Part shown: positions 33,204 to 40,243 of the stretch, one piece after another
Layout: every line of letters starts with the position of its first letter
How positions within the stretch are numbered: position 1 is the stretch's first letter
Assembly (NCBI GenBank): GCA_002709665.1
Contig: PAQK01000019.1
Span: 55,005 to 96,577 of the forward strand
DNA from: Gemmatimonadota bacterium
GTDB taxonomy: Bacteria > Latescibacterota > UBA2968 > GCA-2709665
Direction of reading: 5' to 3'
DNA: 41,573 nucleotides
The notes under the pieces: generated by a model
What the model saw: the letters and a program-made list of their open reading frames with translations, nothing else
The model's database searches: none
Told to the model about the DNA's origin: nothing
Program-made: the position numbers and the translations under genes

Positions 33204-35746
33204 GGAACTTATTCCCACCCCTCGACCCATGGGTTTGGCGAATGGCTTGGCGCGACAGCCGTTCCTACAGAAAGCATCTCGCCCTTTACCTCTCGTCAAT
33301 TGTGCTGGGTGTCGCCGTGCTTGTCGCCATTCGGTCCCTTGGCGATAATCTGGAGAGTATGGTCAGCAAGCAGGCTAAATCTCTTCTGGGAGCAGACCTC
33401 GTCATCCGAGGCAATCGAACCTTCGACAACGCCACCGAATCCCTCATCGATTCAATAGGCGGAGAACAGGCGCGCGAAGTTCAGTTCAACTCGATGGTCT
33501 ATTTCCCCCACAACGGGGGCACACGTCTGGTACAGGTCCGCGCGATATCCGGTGGGTTTCCATTCTACGGCGAGCTTGTCACAGAGCCCGTCGGTGCCAG
33601 GCTCACTTACCAGGACTGGGGGGAGGCACTTCTCGATGACGGTTTGCTCCTTCAGTTCGGAGCGTCGGTGGGTGACATCATAAAGTTGGGAACGCAGACG
33701 TTTCGCATAGGGGGAAGGCTCAAGCAAATCCCGGGCGAAAATTTCGCTGCCATGACACTCGCACCCCGTATCTTCATTCCTCTTTCGCTTCTCGAGCAGA
33801 CGGGCCTGGTGCAACCAGGTAGTCGAGTAAGTTATCAGGCCTATTTCAGACTCGAAGCATCCACCAATGTGGGATCCCTGTCTTCTGCGATTGGACCTCG
33901 ACTTGAGAGCCGGGGTCTCCGAACTGAAACGGTATCGAACAGGCGTTGGCGAATGGGGAGAACCCTGGGTAATCTCTACAACTACCTGGGTCTCGTAGGA
34001 TTTGTGGCACTGCTCCTGGGGTGCGTAGGTGTAGCCAGCGCAATACAGGTCTACGTCCGACATAAGCTCAGCACGGTCGCTGTCCTCCGATGTCTTGGTG
34101 CACGGTCCTCTCAGGCCTTCACCATCTATCTTATCCAGGCCGCCGCCCTTGGGCTGGGTGGTTCCATCCTGGGTGCTGCTGTGGGTCTGTTCGTGCAAAT
34201 GCTCCTACCCGGGGTATTGGCCGTTGTCCTGCCCATCGACATTCCCATCGCATTTTCCTGGCTCGCGATACTGCAGGGCATCTGCATTGGACTGAGCCTT
34301 ACCGTCCTGTTCGCGCTCCTTCCCTTGCTGCCGCTCAGACGAATCTCGCCGCTGGTAGCCCTGCAAACCGCATTCGGCTCTACTTCCGACAAACGCGACC
34401 TTCTCCAGCTCCTCATCTCCCTCATCATTCTGATCGCCACGGGTGCCCTTGCAATCATACAAACCGGCCGAATTTGGGTGGGTGTAGGGTTCACTTTGGG
34501 TTTGGCAATTGCGTTCCTCCTGCTCGCAACCGTCGCATTCCTACTGATGTACCTAGCCCGGCGGTTCTTTCCGTCCTCCTGGAAATACGTCTGGCGTCAG
34601 GGCCTTGCCAACCTCTACCGACCCAACAACCAGACCCGGATCCTTCTCCTCTCCCTGGGACTCGGAACCTTTCTCATCAGCACCCTCTATCTCTCTCATC
34701 ACACCTTGTTGAAGCAGGTATCAGTAGCCGGCGGAGGTACCCGATCCAATATGGTCATGTTCGACATACAGAAAGACCAGGTGGAAAACATCTCCAACCT
34801 GGTCGAATCCTACGACATGCCGGTTATGCACCGCGTACCAGTGGTCACGATGAGATTGTCTGCAGTGAAAGGCAGATCCGTTCAGGAGATTATCACAGAC
34901 CGGAAAAACAAGATTGGTAGATGGGTTCTACAGCGGGAGTATCGCACCACCTACCGGGATTACCTCTTTGACACGGAAGAAATTACAGCGGGATCCTTCG
35001 AAGGCACCACCGTCCAGGGGTTGGAGCCTGTACCCATTTCACCTGCTGAGGACGTAGCAAGAAGACTTGGCGTGACACTCGGGGATACCCTTTCCTTTGA
35101 CGTACAGGGTGTTTCTGTAGACGCTGTTGTATCCAGCCTTCGAAAGGTGGATTGGCAGCGAGTCCAGCCGAATTTTTGGATAGTGTTTCCCACGGGCGTA
35201 CTCGAAGCTGCACCTCAATTCTACGTCCTCACGACACGCGTACCATCGGTCAACATGTCAGCCGAACTCCAAAAAGCGCTTGTTCAGCAATTTCCAAACG
35301 TTTCGGTTGTCGACCTGGGACTGGTACTTAAAACTGTAGACGACATCCTCTCCCAGGTCTCTTTCGTCATCCGCTTTATGGCCTTGTTCAGCGTGCTTAC
35401 CGGGCTTACGGTTTTGGCTGCAGCGGCACTTACAGGTCGGTACCAGAGGATTCAGGAAGGCGTACTCCTCAGAACCCTCGGCGCGACACGGGGGCAAATC
35501 GTCCAAATCCTCCTACTCGAATACCTCTTCCTCGGCGCGCTGTCAGCCCTTACAGGTCTCCTGCTTGCAGTATCCGGCAGCTGGGCCCTGTCCAAGCTCG
35601 TCTTTGATCTCGCCTTCTCGCTTCCCACAAGTCCCCTCGCCATCATCTTCGCCCTGGTAACATTCCTAATTGTTGTCGTCGGAATGCTCAACAGTCGAGG
35701 TATCGCGAATCGGCCGCCACTCGAGGTCCTTCGCGCAGAGCTTTGA
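33200..35746 (+). CDS. FtsX-type ABC permease (YbbP-like)
   Basis: An 848-residue permease with ten or so transmembrane helices. The first helix is at ~27-47, followed by a large extracytoplasmic part. FtsX-like domains appear at ~257-300 (LLLGCVGVASAIQVYVRHKL, then RCLGARSSQAF) and ~722-767 (LRTLGATRGQI), each with the family LGA motif. Between them are further helix pairs. This double-FtsX layout and length match YbbP, which works with YbbA and the esterase TesA in export of lipids or lysophospholipids or release of acyl groups; that role is poorly defined. It starts at TTG 33200 overlapping the ATPase stop. A TesA-like gene follows on the other strand. Confidence 0.9.
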   Translation: MRNLFPPLDPWVWRMAWRDSRSYRKHLALYLSSIVLGVAVLVAIRSLGDNLESMVSKQAKSLLGADLVIRGNRTFDNATESLIDSIGGEQAREVQFNSMVYFPHNGGTRLVQVRAISGGFPFYGELVTEPVGARLTYQDWGEALLDDGLLLQFGASVGDIIKLGTQTFRIGGRLKQIPGENFAAMTLAPRIFIPLSLLEQTGLVQPGSRVSYQAYFRLEASTNVGSLSSAIGPRLESRGLRTETVSNRRWRMGRTLGNLYNYLGLVGFVALLLGCVGVASAIQVYVRHKLSTVAVLRCLGARSSQAFTIYLIQAAALGLGGSILGAAVGLFVQMLLPGVLAVVLPIDIPIAFSWLAILQGICIGLSLTVLFALLPLLPLRRISPLVALQTAFGSTSDKRDLLQLLISLIILIATGALAIIQTGRIWVGVGFTLGLAIAFLLLATVAFLLMYLARRFFPSSWKYVWRQGLANLYRPNNQTRILLLSLGLGTFLISTLYLSHHTLLKQVSVAGGGTRSNMVMFDIQKDQVENISNLVESYDMPVMHRVPVVTMRLSAVKGRSVQEIITDRKNKIGRWVLQREYRTTYRDYLFDTEEITAGSFEGTTVQGLEPVPISPAEDVARRLGVTLGDTLSFDVQGVSVDAVVSSLRKVDWQRVQPNFWIVFPTGVLEAAPQFYVLTTRVPSVNMSAELQKALVQQFPNVSVVDLGLVLKTVDDILSQVSFVIRFMALFSVLTGLTVLAAAALTGRYQRIQEGVLLRTLGATRGQIVQILLLEYLFLGALSALTGLLLAVSGSWALSKLVFDLAFSLPTSPLAIIFALVTFLIVVVGMLNSRGIANRPPLEVLRAEL

Positions 35747-35756
35747 TTGCAGCCAA

Positions 35757-36401
35757 CTACTCTTGCTGGCTGTCATCGGACAAGAGCGGCCCCAGCACTT
35801 TCCAGACATTCTCCGCAACCTTCCTATGTCCTGCCACGGTCGGATGAATGCCGTCAGCGAGATTAAATTCCTGTATACCTCCGACACCTTCGAGGAGAAA
35901 TGGGATCAGAGCCACCTTGTTTTTTGCTGCCAGCTCCGGGAAGATCTCTTTGAACTCGGAAGTGTATTCAGGACCCAGATTGGGTGGCACCTGAATCCCC
36001 GCCAGCACCACATTTACCTTGGGATACGCCTTTCGCGAGCTGTCGACGATCGCCTGCAGATTCTGCCGTGTCACCTTGAGTGGAACACCTCTAAGACCGT
36101 CATTCGCACCAAGCGCGATCACCAGGACATCTATTCTTCTTTTGAGCATCCAGTTCATCCGGCTCAGCCCGGCAGACGTCGTCTCTCCACTGATCCCTGC
36201 ATTGACTACCTCATAACCCAACCCGAGCGAATCGATCTTCGCCTGAATTACTGCAGGAAAAGCCCCCTCCGCACTCAAGCCATACCCCGAGGTCAGGCTA
36301 TCTCCCAGGAAGAGAATCGTTCTCTTCCCCGCCTTCTCCTCGGCGACCGCGATTGCAGCCACGAACAAAAAGACCAGCATCATACCCAATTTTTCTCTCA
36401 C
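35757..36401 (-). CDS. TesA-like SGNH esterase (arylesterase/lysophospholipase)
   Basis: A 214-residue exported SGNH hydrolase. A signal peptide is visible (GMMLVFLFVAAIAVA, cleaved near AVA-EE). Block I is GDSLTSGYG, Gly in NAGISGETT, block III LGANDGLRG and block V DGIHPTVAGH. This matches TesA/arylesterase, a periplasmic acyl-ester hydrolase. GTG 36401 has GGGAG 6 bases upstream; the frame is open to 36464. It converges with the permease gene across 10 bases. In E. coli tesA is divergent from ybbA; here it is convergent with ybbP at the other end. Confidence 0.93.
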   Translation of the reverse strand: MREKLGMMLVFLFVAAIAVAEEKAGKRTILFLGDSLTSGYGLSAEGAFPAVIQAKIDSLGLGYEVVNAGISGETTSAGLSRMNWMLKRRIDVLVIALGANDGLRGVPLKVTRQNLQAIVDSSRKAYPKVNVVLAGIQVPPNLGPEYTSEFKEIFPELAAKNKVALIPFLLEGVGGIQEFNLADGIHPTVAGHRKVAENVWKVLGPLLSDDSQQE

Positions 36402-36591
36402 CAGAACTCCCTTCTCAGCCTGTCTCCCTTTATCCAAATATACCACCTCCGATTCACCGATCAAGTCTACCAGTCCCTAGCCTCTGTTCCGCACCCAGTC
36501 CACCGAAGTTCGGTCCCTCATCCCAGTCCTTGTGATACCTCAAGATACCGCACCCTGGACTTGTGACTTCGGACGCAGTTGTCTTTTCCCC

Positions 36592-36620
36592 TTGTATATC
36601 CCCTAACTATTTGTTATTAT
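36592..36620 (+). promoter_or_regulatory. Strong promoter for the 69-residue gene
   Basis: TTGTAT (36592-36597), exactly 17 bases, then TATTAT (36615-36620). The start would be near 36627, with a leader of about 64 bases that contains a GGAGG-rich stretch and a final GGAGGTGAT (36682-36690) touching the ATG. Confidence 0.55.
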
Positions 36621-36690
36621 TAACTGGTCAAGGATTGACGGATAACGACCAAGGAGGGAGAAACGAAGGCTATTCTTCCTTGGAGGTGAT

Positions 36691-36900
36691 ATGTTAAGGG
36701 TGAACAACGTAGATTTGAGCCCTCAGAAACTGCTCCAGAACTCCGCTTCGCCACAGGGCCCTTTACCACCATCCACGAGCCCCCAGGGCGGTGCACAATT
36801 AGAGACCGCCGTAGGCTATAATCTAATCACCCAAACGATGAATCAGGTCAATACCGCTCAGGCCACAGGTGTTGGCGGAAGAGTTGACCTGCTCGGTTGA
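36691..36900 (+). CDS. 69-residue protein of unknown function
   Basis: A small, mostly hydrophilic protein. The N-terminal half is rich in Pro, Ser and Gln (SPQKLLQNSASPQGPLPPSTSPQGG region, residues ~10-34); the second half could form one amphipathic helix (ETAVGYNLITQTMNQVNTAQ, 38-57), followed by a Gly-rich end. No signal peptide, transmembrane segment or metal site is evident. It has a near-consensus promoter, a full-strength Shine-Dalgarno and a strong terminator within 300 bases, so it is probably a real, well-expressed single gene. I recognise no family; a loose resemblance in shape to small motility-associated proteins is not enough to assign it. Confidence 0.65.
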   Translation: MLRVNNVDLSPQKLLQNSASPQGPLPPSTSPQGGAQLETAVGYNLITQTMNQVNTAQATGVGGRVDLLG

Positions 36901-36912
36901 GCGAACCCATAC

Positions 36913-36962
36913 AAGAAAAAAAGAGAAACCGGGACGGCCAAATAGGCTGTCCCGGTTTCTCT
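36913..36962. terminator. Bidirectional terminator hairpin
   Basis: An 18-bp stem, 36922-36939 with 36945-36962, closed by an AAATA loop and only one G.U pair. On the minus strand it is followed by a T-rich run (36924-36913); on the plus strand by TCTCTGT. It can end both the 69-residue gene and the convergent propeller pseudogene. Confidence 0.85.
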
Positions 36963-37031
36963 CTGTACGAATTCTATTGATTTCCGGCTTTGATCCTCAG
37001 TCCCCTAACTTCCGGCTTCTCCCTTCCCGTC

Positions 37032-37848
37032 TTATTCGACCGTTCTCCCAGCAACGATCGGATGACCATTGATCGCAACGGCCTCTCGCTCATATGCTTG
37101 ACCAAATCGAATGAAGTCAGCGAACTCCACAGTCTCATTCTGATCCGTATCAGCGAGAAAGTTATACCTATCATCGCCTTCAGAAGAGTCGTAGGCCTGT
37201 GCAAAGGCGATAAAATCCTCAAAATCCTGTTTCGAGGGTGTATTACCGTCCAGCTTAACGATGTAGACCGGGTTACCCTCTAGATCGGTATACTGAGGTC
37301 GACCGGTAGGCGGCTGCACCTCGACTGTAACAGTCTCGCCACAAGTGACATTGTCCAGATCAAGCGCGTCAAGTCTAAAAACAGTTGCGGAAGATCCCGT
37401 GCCGATCCAGTAGGCACCCTTTTTGTCCTGAATGATCGATGGCACACGATTGTCCAGCAGACCGTCCTCTTGGTGGTAGGTGCGCCATACGGTTCCGTCG
37501 TACCTGCTCAGCCCGTTGCGTGTCGCGAACCAGAACACGCCCGTGCGGTCCTGGTGGGATATCCCACACCCAGTTGTGTGGCAGCTCTGCCCATCGAATC
37601 GACTGACACCGCCTTGGTGGCAAACCATATATATCCAGACCGATCCTGGATGATTGAAAACACTACACCATTCGCCAGGCCATCACCGAGACCATAAGTC
37701 TGACACAGACCCGTCTCGAGACCTGCGGGCAAAGTCTTCCCCACGGTGTAGAGGTGTTCAGGTCTGAAGATTGAACAGACCCTGTCCAGGCGATTAAAGG
37801 AAGCATCGCGACCGTCAACATTGATCTGCTGCGTGGGCTATGTCCCAC
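37032..37848 (-). pseudogene. Frameshifted regulator-propeller protein with dockerin-like C-terminus
   Basis: Propeller repeats of the two-component-regulator type appear in three frames: SIIQDRSGYIWFATK (about 37625-37670), GGVSRFDGQ (about 37595), ELPHNWVWDI (about 37565-37595), then HQDRTGVFWFATRNGLSRYDG and SIIQDKKGAYWIGTG. In intact proteins these occur in one frame as ~45-residue repeats. The frame changes near 37620 and again twice near 37560-37595, the last pair being tentative. The C-terminus (37032-37300) has DFEDFIAFAQAY and DTDQNETVEFADF, an EF-hand-like calcium loop pair resembling dockerin type I. Such DF.DF tails are common on exported proteins of Latescibacterota-like genomes. 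The N-terminus is unclear; a hydrophobic stretch near 37770-37820 may be a signal remnant. Confidence 0.6.
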
Positions 37849-37870
37849 TTCCGGACCTCACCAAAAGGAT

Positions 37871-37916
37871 AAATAAAAAGCCGCACCACCGAGTCCCAAC
37901 CTCCAACAGTGCGGCT
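37871..37916 (-). terminator. Rho-independent terminator downstream of glpK
   Basis: Minus-strand stem AGCCGCAC (37909-37916) / GTGCGGCT (37879-37886) with a 22-base loop, followed by TTTTTATTT (37879-37871). It lies about 90 bases after the glpK stop. The large loop makes it weaker than a typical terminator. Confidence 0.6.
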
Positions 37917-38005
37917 CCTCATACAACTGGCCTCACTGACTTCCCATCCGTCGTATTCAAAACCGCCACAGTATGTCAACCGTGTTAATAAGATGTCAAG
38001 TATTT

Positions 38006-39496
38006 TCACCCTGATCCGTGTGACCTCACCGTATCAACCGCCCGATGCCAACCATCGAGCAGATGGTCACGCTGATGTTGCGGCATCTTCGGTTCGTAGA
38101 CGTGATCGGGTGGGTTCAGGCCTTCCAGAACCGACAGGCCTTCCCAGAATCCCGTCGACAGCCCTGCCAACAGTGCAGCACCGAGGGCCGTCGTCTCGGT
38201 GTGCCGTGGGAGGACCACTGGAACGTCCAGAATGTCAGCCTGGAACTGCATCAGGAATCCGTTTGCTGAAGCCCCGCCATCTGCGTGGAGATTGTGAATA
38301 GGTTGTCCGGCATCCTTTACCATTGCGTCTATCAAGTCTGCAGTTTGAAAGGCGATTGACTCCAGAGCGGCACGCGCCACGTGGGCTTGGGTCGTCCCTC
38401 GGGTCACTCCCAGGAGAGCGGCACGCGCTTGTGGATCCCAATGAGGAGCCCCAAGACCGGTAAAGGCCGGAACAAGATGCACGCCACCTGTGTCGCTCAC
38501 CGAATGCGCCAGTCCTTCCGTCTCAGGCGCCGAATCTACAATCCTAAGACCATCTCTGAGCCACTGTACCGCGGACCCCGCACTGAAAACGGAGCCTTCC
38601 AGTGCGAAGCTTGCCTGTCCGTGAGCATCACAAGCAAGCGTTGTCAACAGGCCATGCTCCGAGGCCACTGCGGTCTCACCCGTCTGAAAAAGGGCGAAGC
38701 AGCCTGTGCCGTACGTATTCTTCACATCACCCTCAGCCACAGCTCCCTGACCGAACAACGCCGCCTGTTGGTCTCCTGCAATCCCACCAATCGGGATACC
38801 GGGGTCCAGAATATCACCATGGCCTGCAGTCTCCCCAAAAATGCCTGAAGAGGGATGCACTTCCGGAAGGACTTGCGCCGGAATGTCAAAAGCCTGCATC
38901 AATTCCGCATCCCATATCCGGTTGTGTATATCGTAACACATCGTACGGGAAGCATTGGTGGGCTCGGTGGCGTGGACGGTTCCTCCCGTCAACCTGTAAA
39001 GTAGAAAACTGTCGATCGTCCCGAAGCAGATCTCCCCTCGGGCCGCCCGGGCTTTCAGACCATCTACGTGCTCCAGCAGCCACACCACCTTAGTCGCAGA
39101 AAAATAGGGATCGAGCACGAGTCCGGTTCGTGTTTTTACCTGGTTTTCCAACCCGAGGCTCTTGAATTGCTGGCACAAATCCGCTGTGCGTCGACATTGC
39201 CACACAATAGCGTCGGCTAAGGGCTCTCCCGTCTCCCGATCCCACATCACAACTGTTTCACGCTGGTTGGTAATCCCGATAACGGCTAGGTCCCCTGACG
39301 AGATACCGGCTGCCTTCAGGGCCATTTCAACCACCTGCAAGGACGTATCCCATATTTCATTCGCGTCGTGTGACACCCACCCAGGCCGGGGGTAGATTTG
39401 CCTGAACTCCGAGTATCCTCGTCCCCGGATCTCACCTTCCCTGTCGATCACCAAACAGGTCGTTCCCGTCGTGCCCTGGTCAATACTCAGAATCAT
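38006..39496 (-). CDS. glpK: Glycerol kinase
   Basis: A 496-residue FGGY kinase that makes glycerol-3-phosphate from glycerol and ATP. It begins MILSIDQGTTGTT, has GITNQRETVVMWDR (~80-93) with the glycerol-binding Arg-Glu pair, KTRTGLVLDPYFSATK (~133-148), GTIDSFLLYRLTGG and the C-domain GGIAGDQQAALFGQ, all characteristic of GlpK rather than other FGGY kinases. ATG 39496 shares ATGA with the end of the phosphoesterase gene, so they are coupled. A terminator lies downstream. No glpF or glpD is adjacent. Confidence 0.95.
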   Translation of the reverse strand: MILSIDQGTTGTTCLVIDREGEIRGRGYSEFRQIYPRPGWVSHDANEIWDTSLQVVEMALKAAGISSGDLAVIGITNQRETVVMWDRETGEPLADAIVWQCRRTADLCQQFKSLGLENQVKTRTGLVLDPYFSATKVVWLLEHVDGLKARAARGEICFGTIDSFLLYRLTGGTVHATEPTNASRTMCYDIHNRIWDAELMQAFDIPAQVLPEVHPSSGIFGETAGHGDILDPGIPIGGIAGDQQAALFGQGAVAEGDVKNTYGTGCFALFQTGETAVASEHGLLTTLACDAHGQASFALEGSVFSAGSAVQWLRDGLRIVDSAPETEGLAHSVSDTGGVHLVPAFTGLGAPHWDPQARAALLGVTRGTTQAHVARAALESIAFQTADLIDAMVKDAGQPIHNLHADGGASANGFLMQFQADILDVPVVLPRHTETTALGAALLAGLSTGFWEGLSVLEGLNPPDHVYEPKMPQHQRDHLLDGWHRAVDTVRSHGSG

Positions 39497-40227
39497 GGAG
39501 CCTCCCACTCCATCAACGCAATTGCTCCGTTCTCCAGCACGGCGTAGGTGTCCTGTGACACCCAATCGCCCAGAACGATCAGCTGACCTTTCCCCACTTG
39601 CTCCTGTAGGAGGTAGTGATAATGGCCACAGATGACCACATCAGCACCCTTGCCGATCTGTTCCCTTGCCCCCCTTAGCAGGATTCTGCGGTTTCTTTCT
39701 GTATGGGCTCGAGCCCGTTGTTCGGAAATATGGGAGGTCCGACGAGCCAACCAGGCGCCAATGTCCGGATGGAGGAGTCTGAAGAGACCAATGCAAAGAA
39801 CGCTCTTCAGGATTGATCGACTCAAACGAAACTTCCAATCACTCCGAAATTCATCTCCGTGAGCGAGAAAAATCTTGATCCCCTGGTGAGTGACCGTAAC
39901 TGGTCCACCCAGCAGCTCGAAGCCAACTTCCTTCTCCAGATAGGGACCCAGCCATATGTCGTGATTCCCAGGTAGATACACCAGACGAACGCCCGACTCT
40001 CGAAGATTGTGCAGTTCGAACAATACCCGGGCACCCCATGAGGGCACGACCGTACGATATTCGAACCAGAAATCGAACAGATCGCCCACAATATACAGGA
40101 CCAGAGCACTGTCCTGAATCGAGCGGAGAAACCCGATCAGGGAATCCTCTTGTGCCCTGGATTCCCTGACCTCACCGGTGAGGCCCAGATGGACATCGGA
40201 AATAAAATAGACACGCGTTCTTGTCAC
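39493..40227 (-). CDS. LpxH-like UDP-2,3-diacylglucosamine hydrolase
   Basis: A 244-residue calcineurin-like metallophosphoesterase. Metal motifs are DVHLG (Asp11, His13), GDLFDFW (Asp49), GNHD (Asn88), AHGDE (His123) and CGHYHY near residue 200, in the order and spacing of LpxH, which makes lipid X in lipid A synthesis. GHTH is usual where GHYH is seen here. Several phyla use more distant relatives of LpxH, so other phosphoesterase activity is possible. GTG 40227 has AAGAGGA upstream; the frame stays open to 40299. It follows the TPR gene by 16 bases. Confidence 0.82.
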   Translation of the reverse strand: MTRTRVYFISDVHLGLTGEVRESRAQEDSLIGFLRSIQDSALVLYIVGDLFDFWFEYRTVVPSWGARVLFELHNLRESGVRLVYLPGNHDIWLGPYLEKEVGFELLGGPVTVTHQGIKIFLAHGDEFRSDWKFRLSRSILKSVLCIGLFRLLHPDIGAWLARRTSHISEQRARAHTERNRRILLRGAREQIGKGADVVICGHYHYLLQEQVGKGQLIVLGDWVSQDTYAVLENGAIALMEWEAP

Positions 40228-40243
40228 AATTCCTCTTAAGCAA

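Noticed and set aside
33452-34198. Minus-strand open frame of about 248 codons, and plus-strand frame 34090-34920
   Set aside because: Both sit inside the FtsX permease gene in other frames; the permease reading is supported by its helices and LGA motifs.
37560-37625. Programmed frameshifting to join the propeller segments
   Set aside because: No slippery heptamer with a following structure was seen at these points, and shifts in both directions would be needed.
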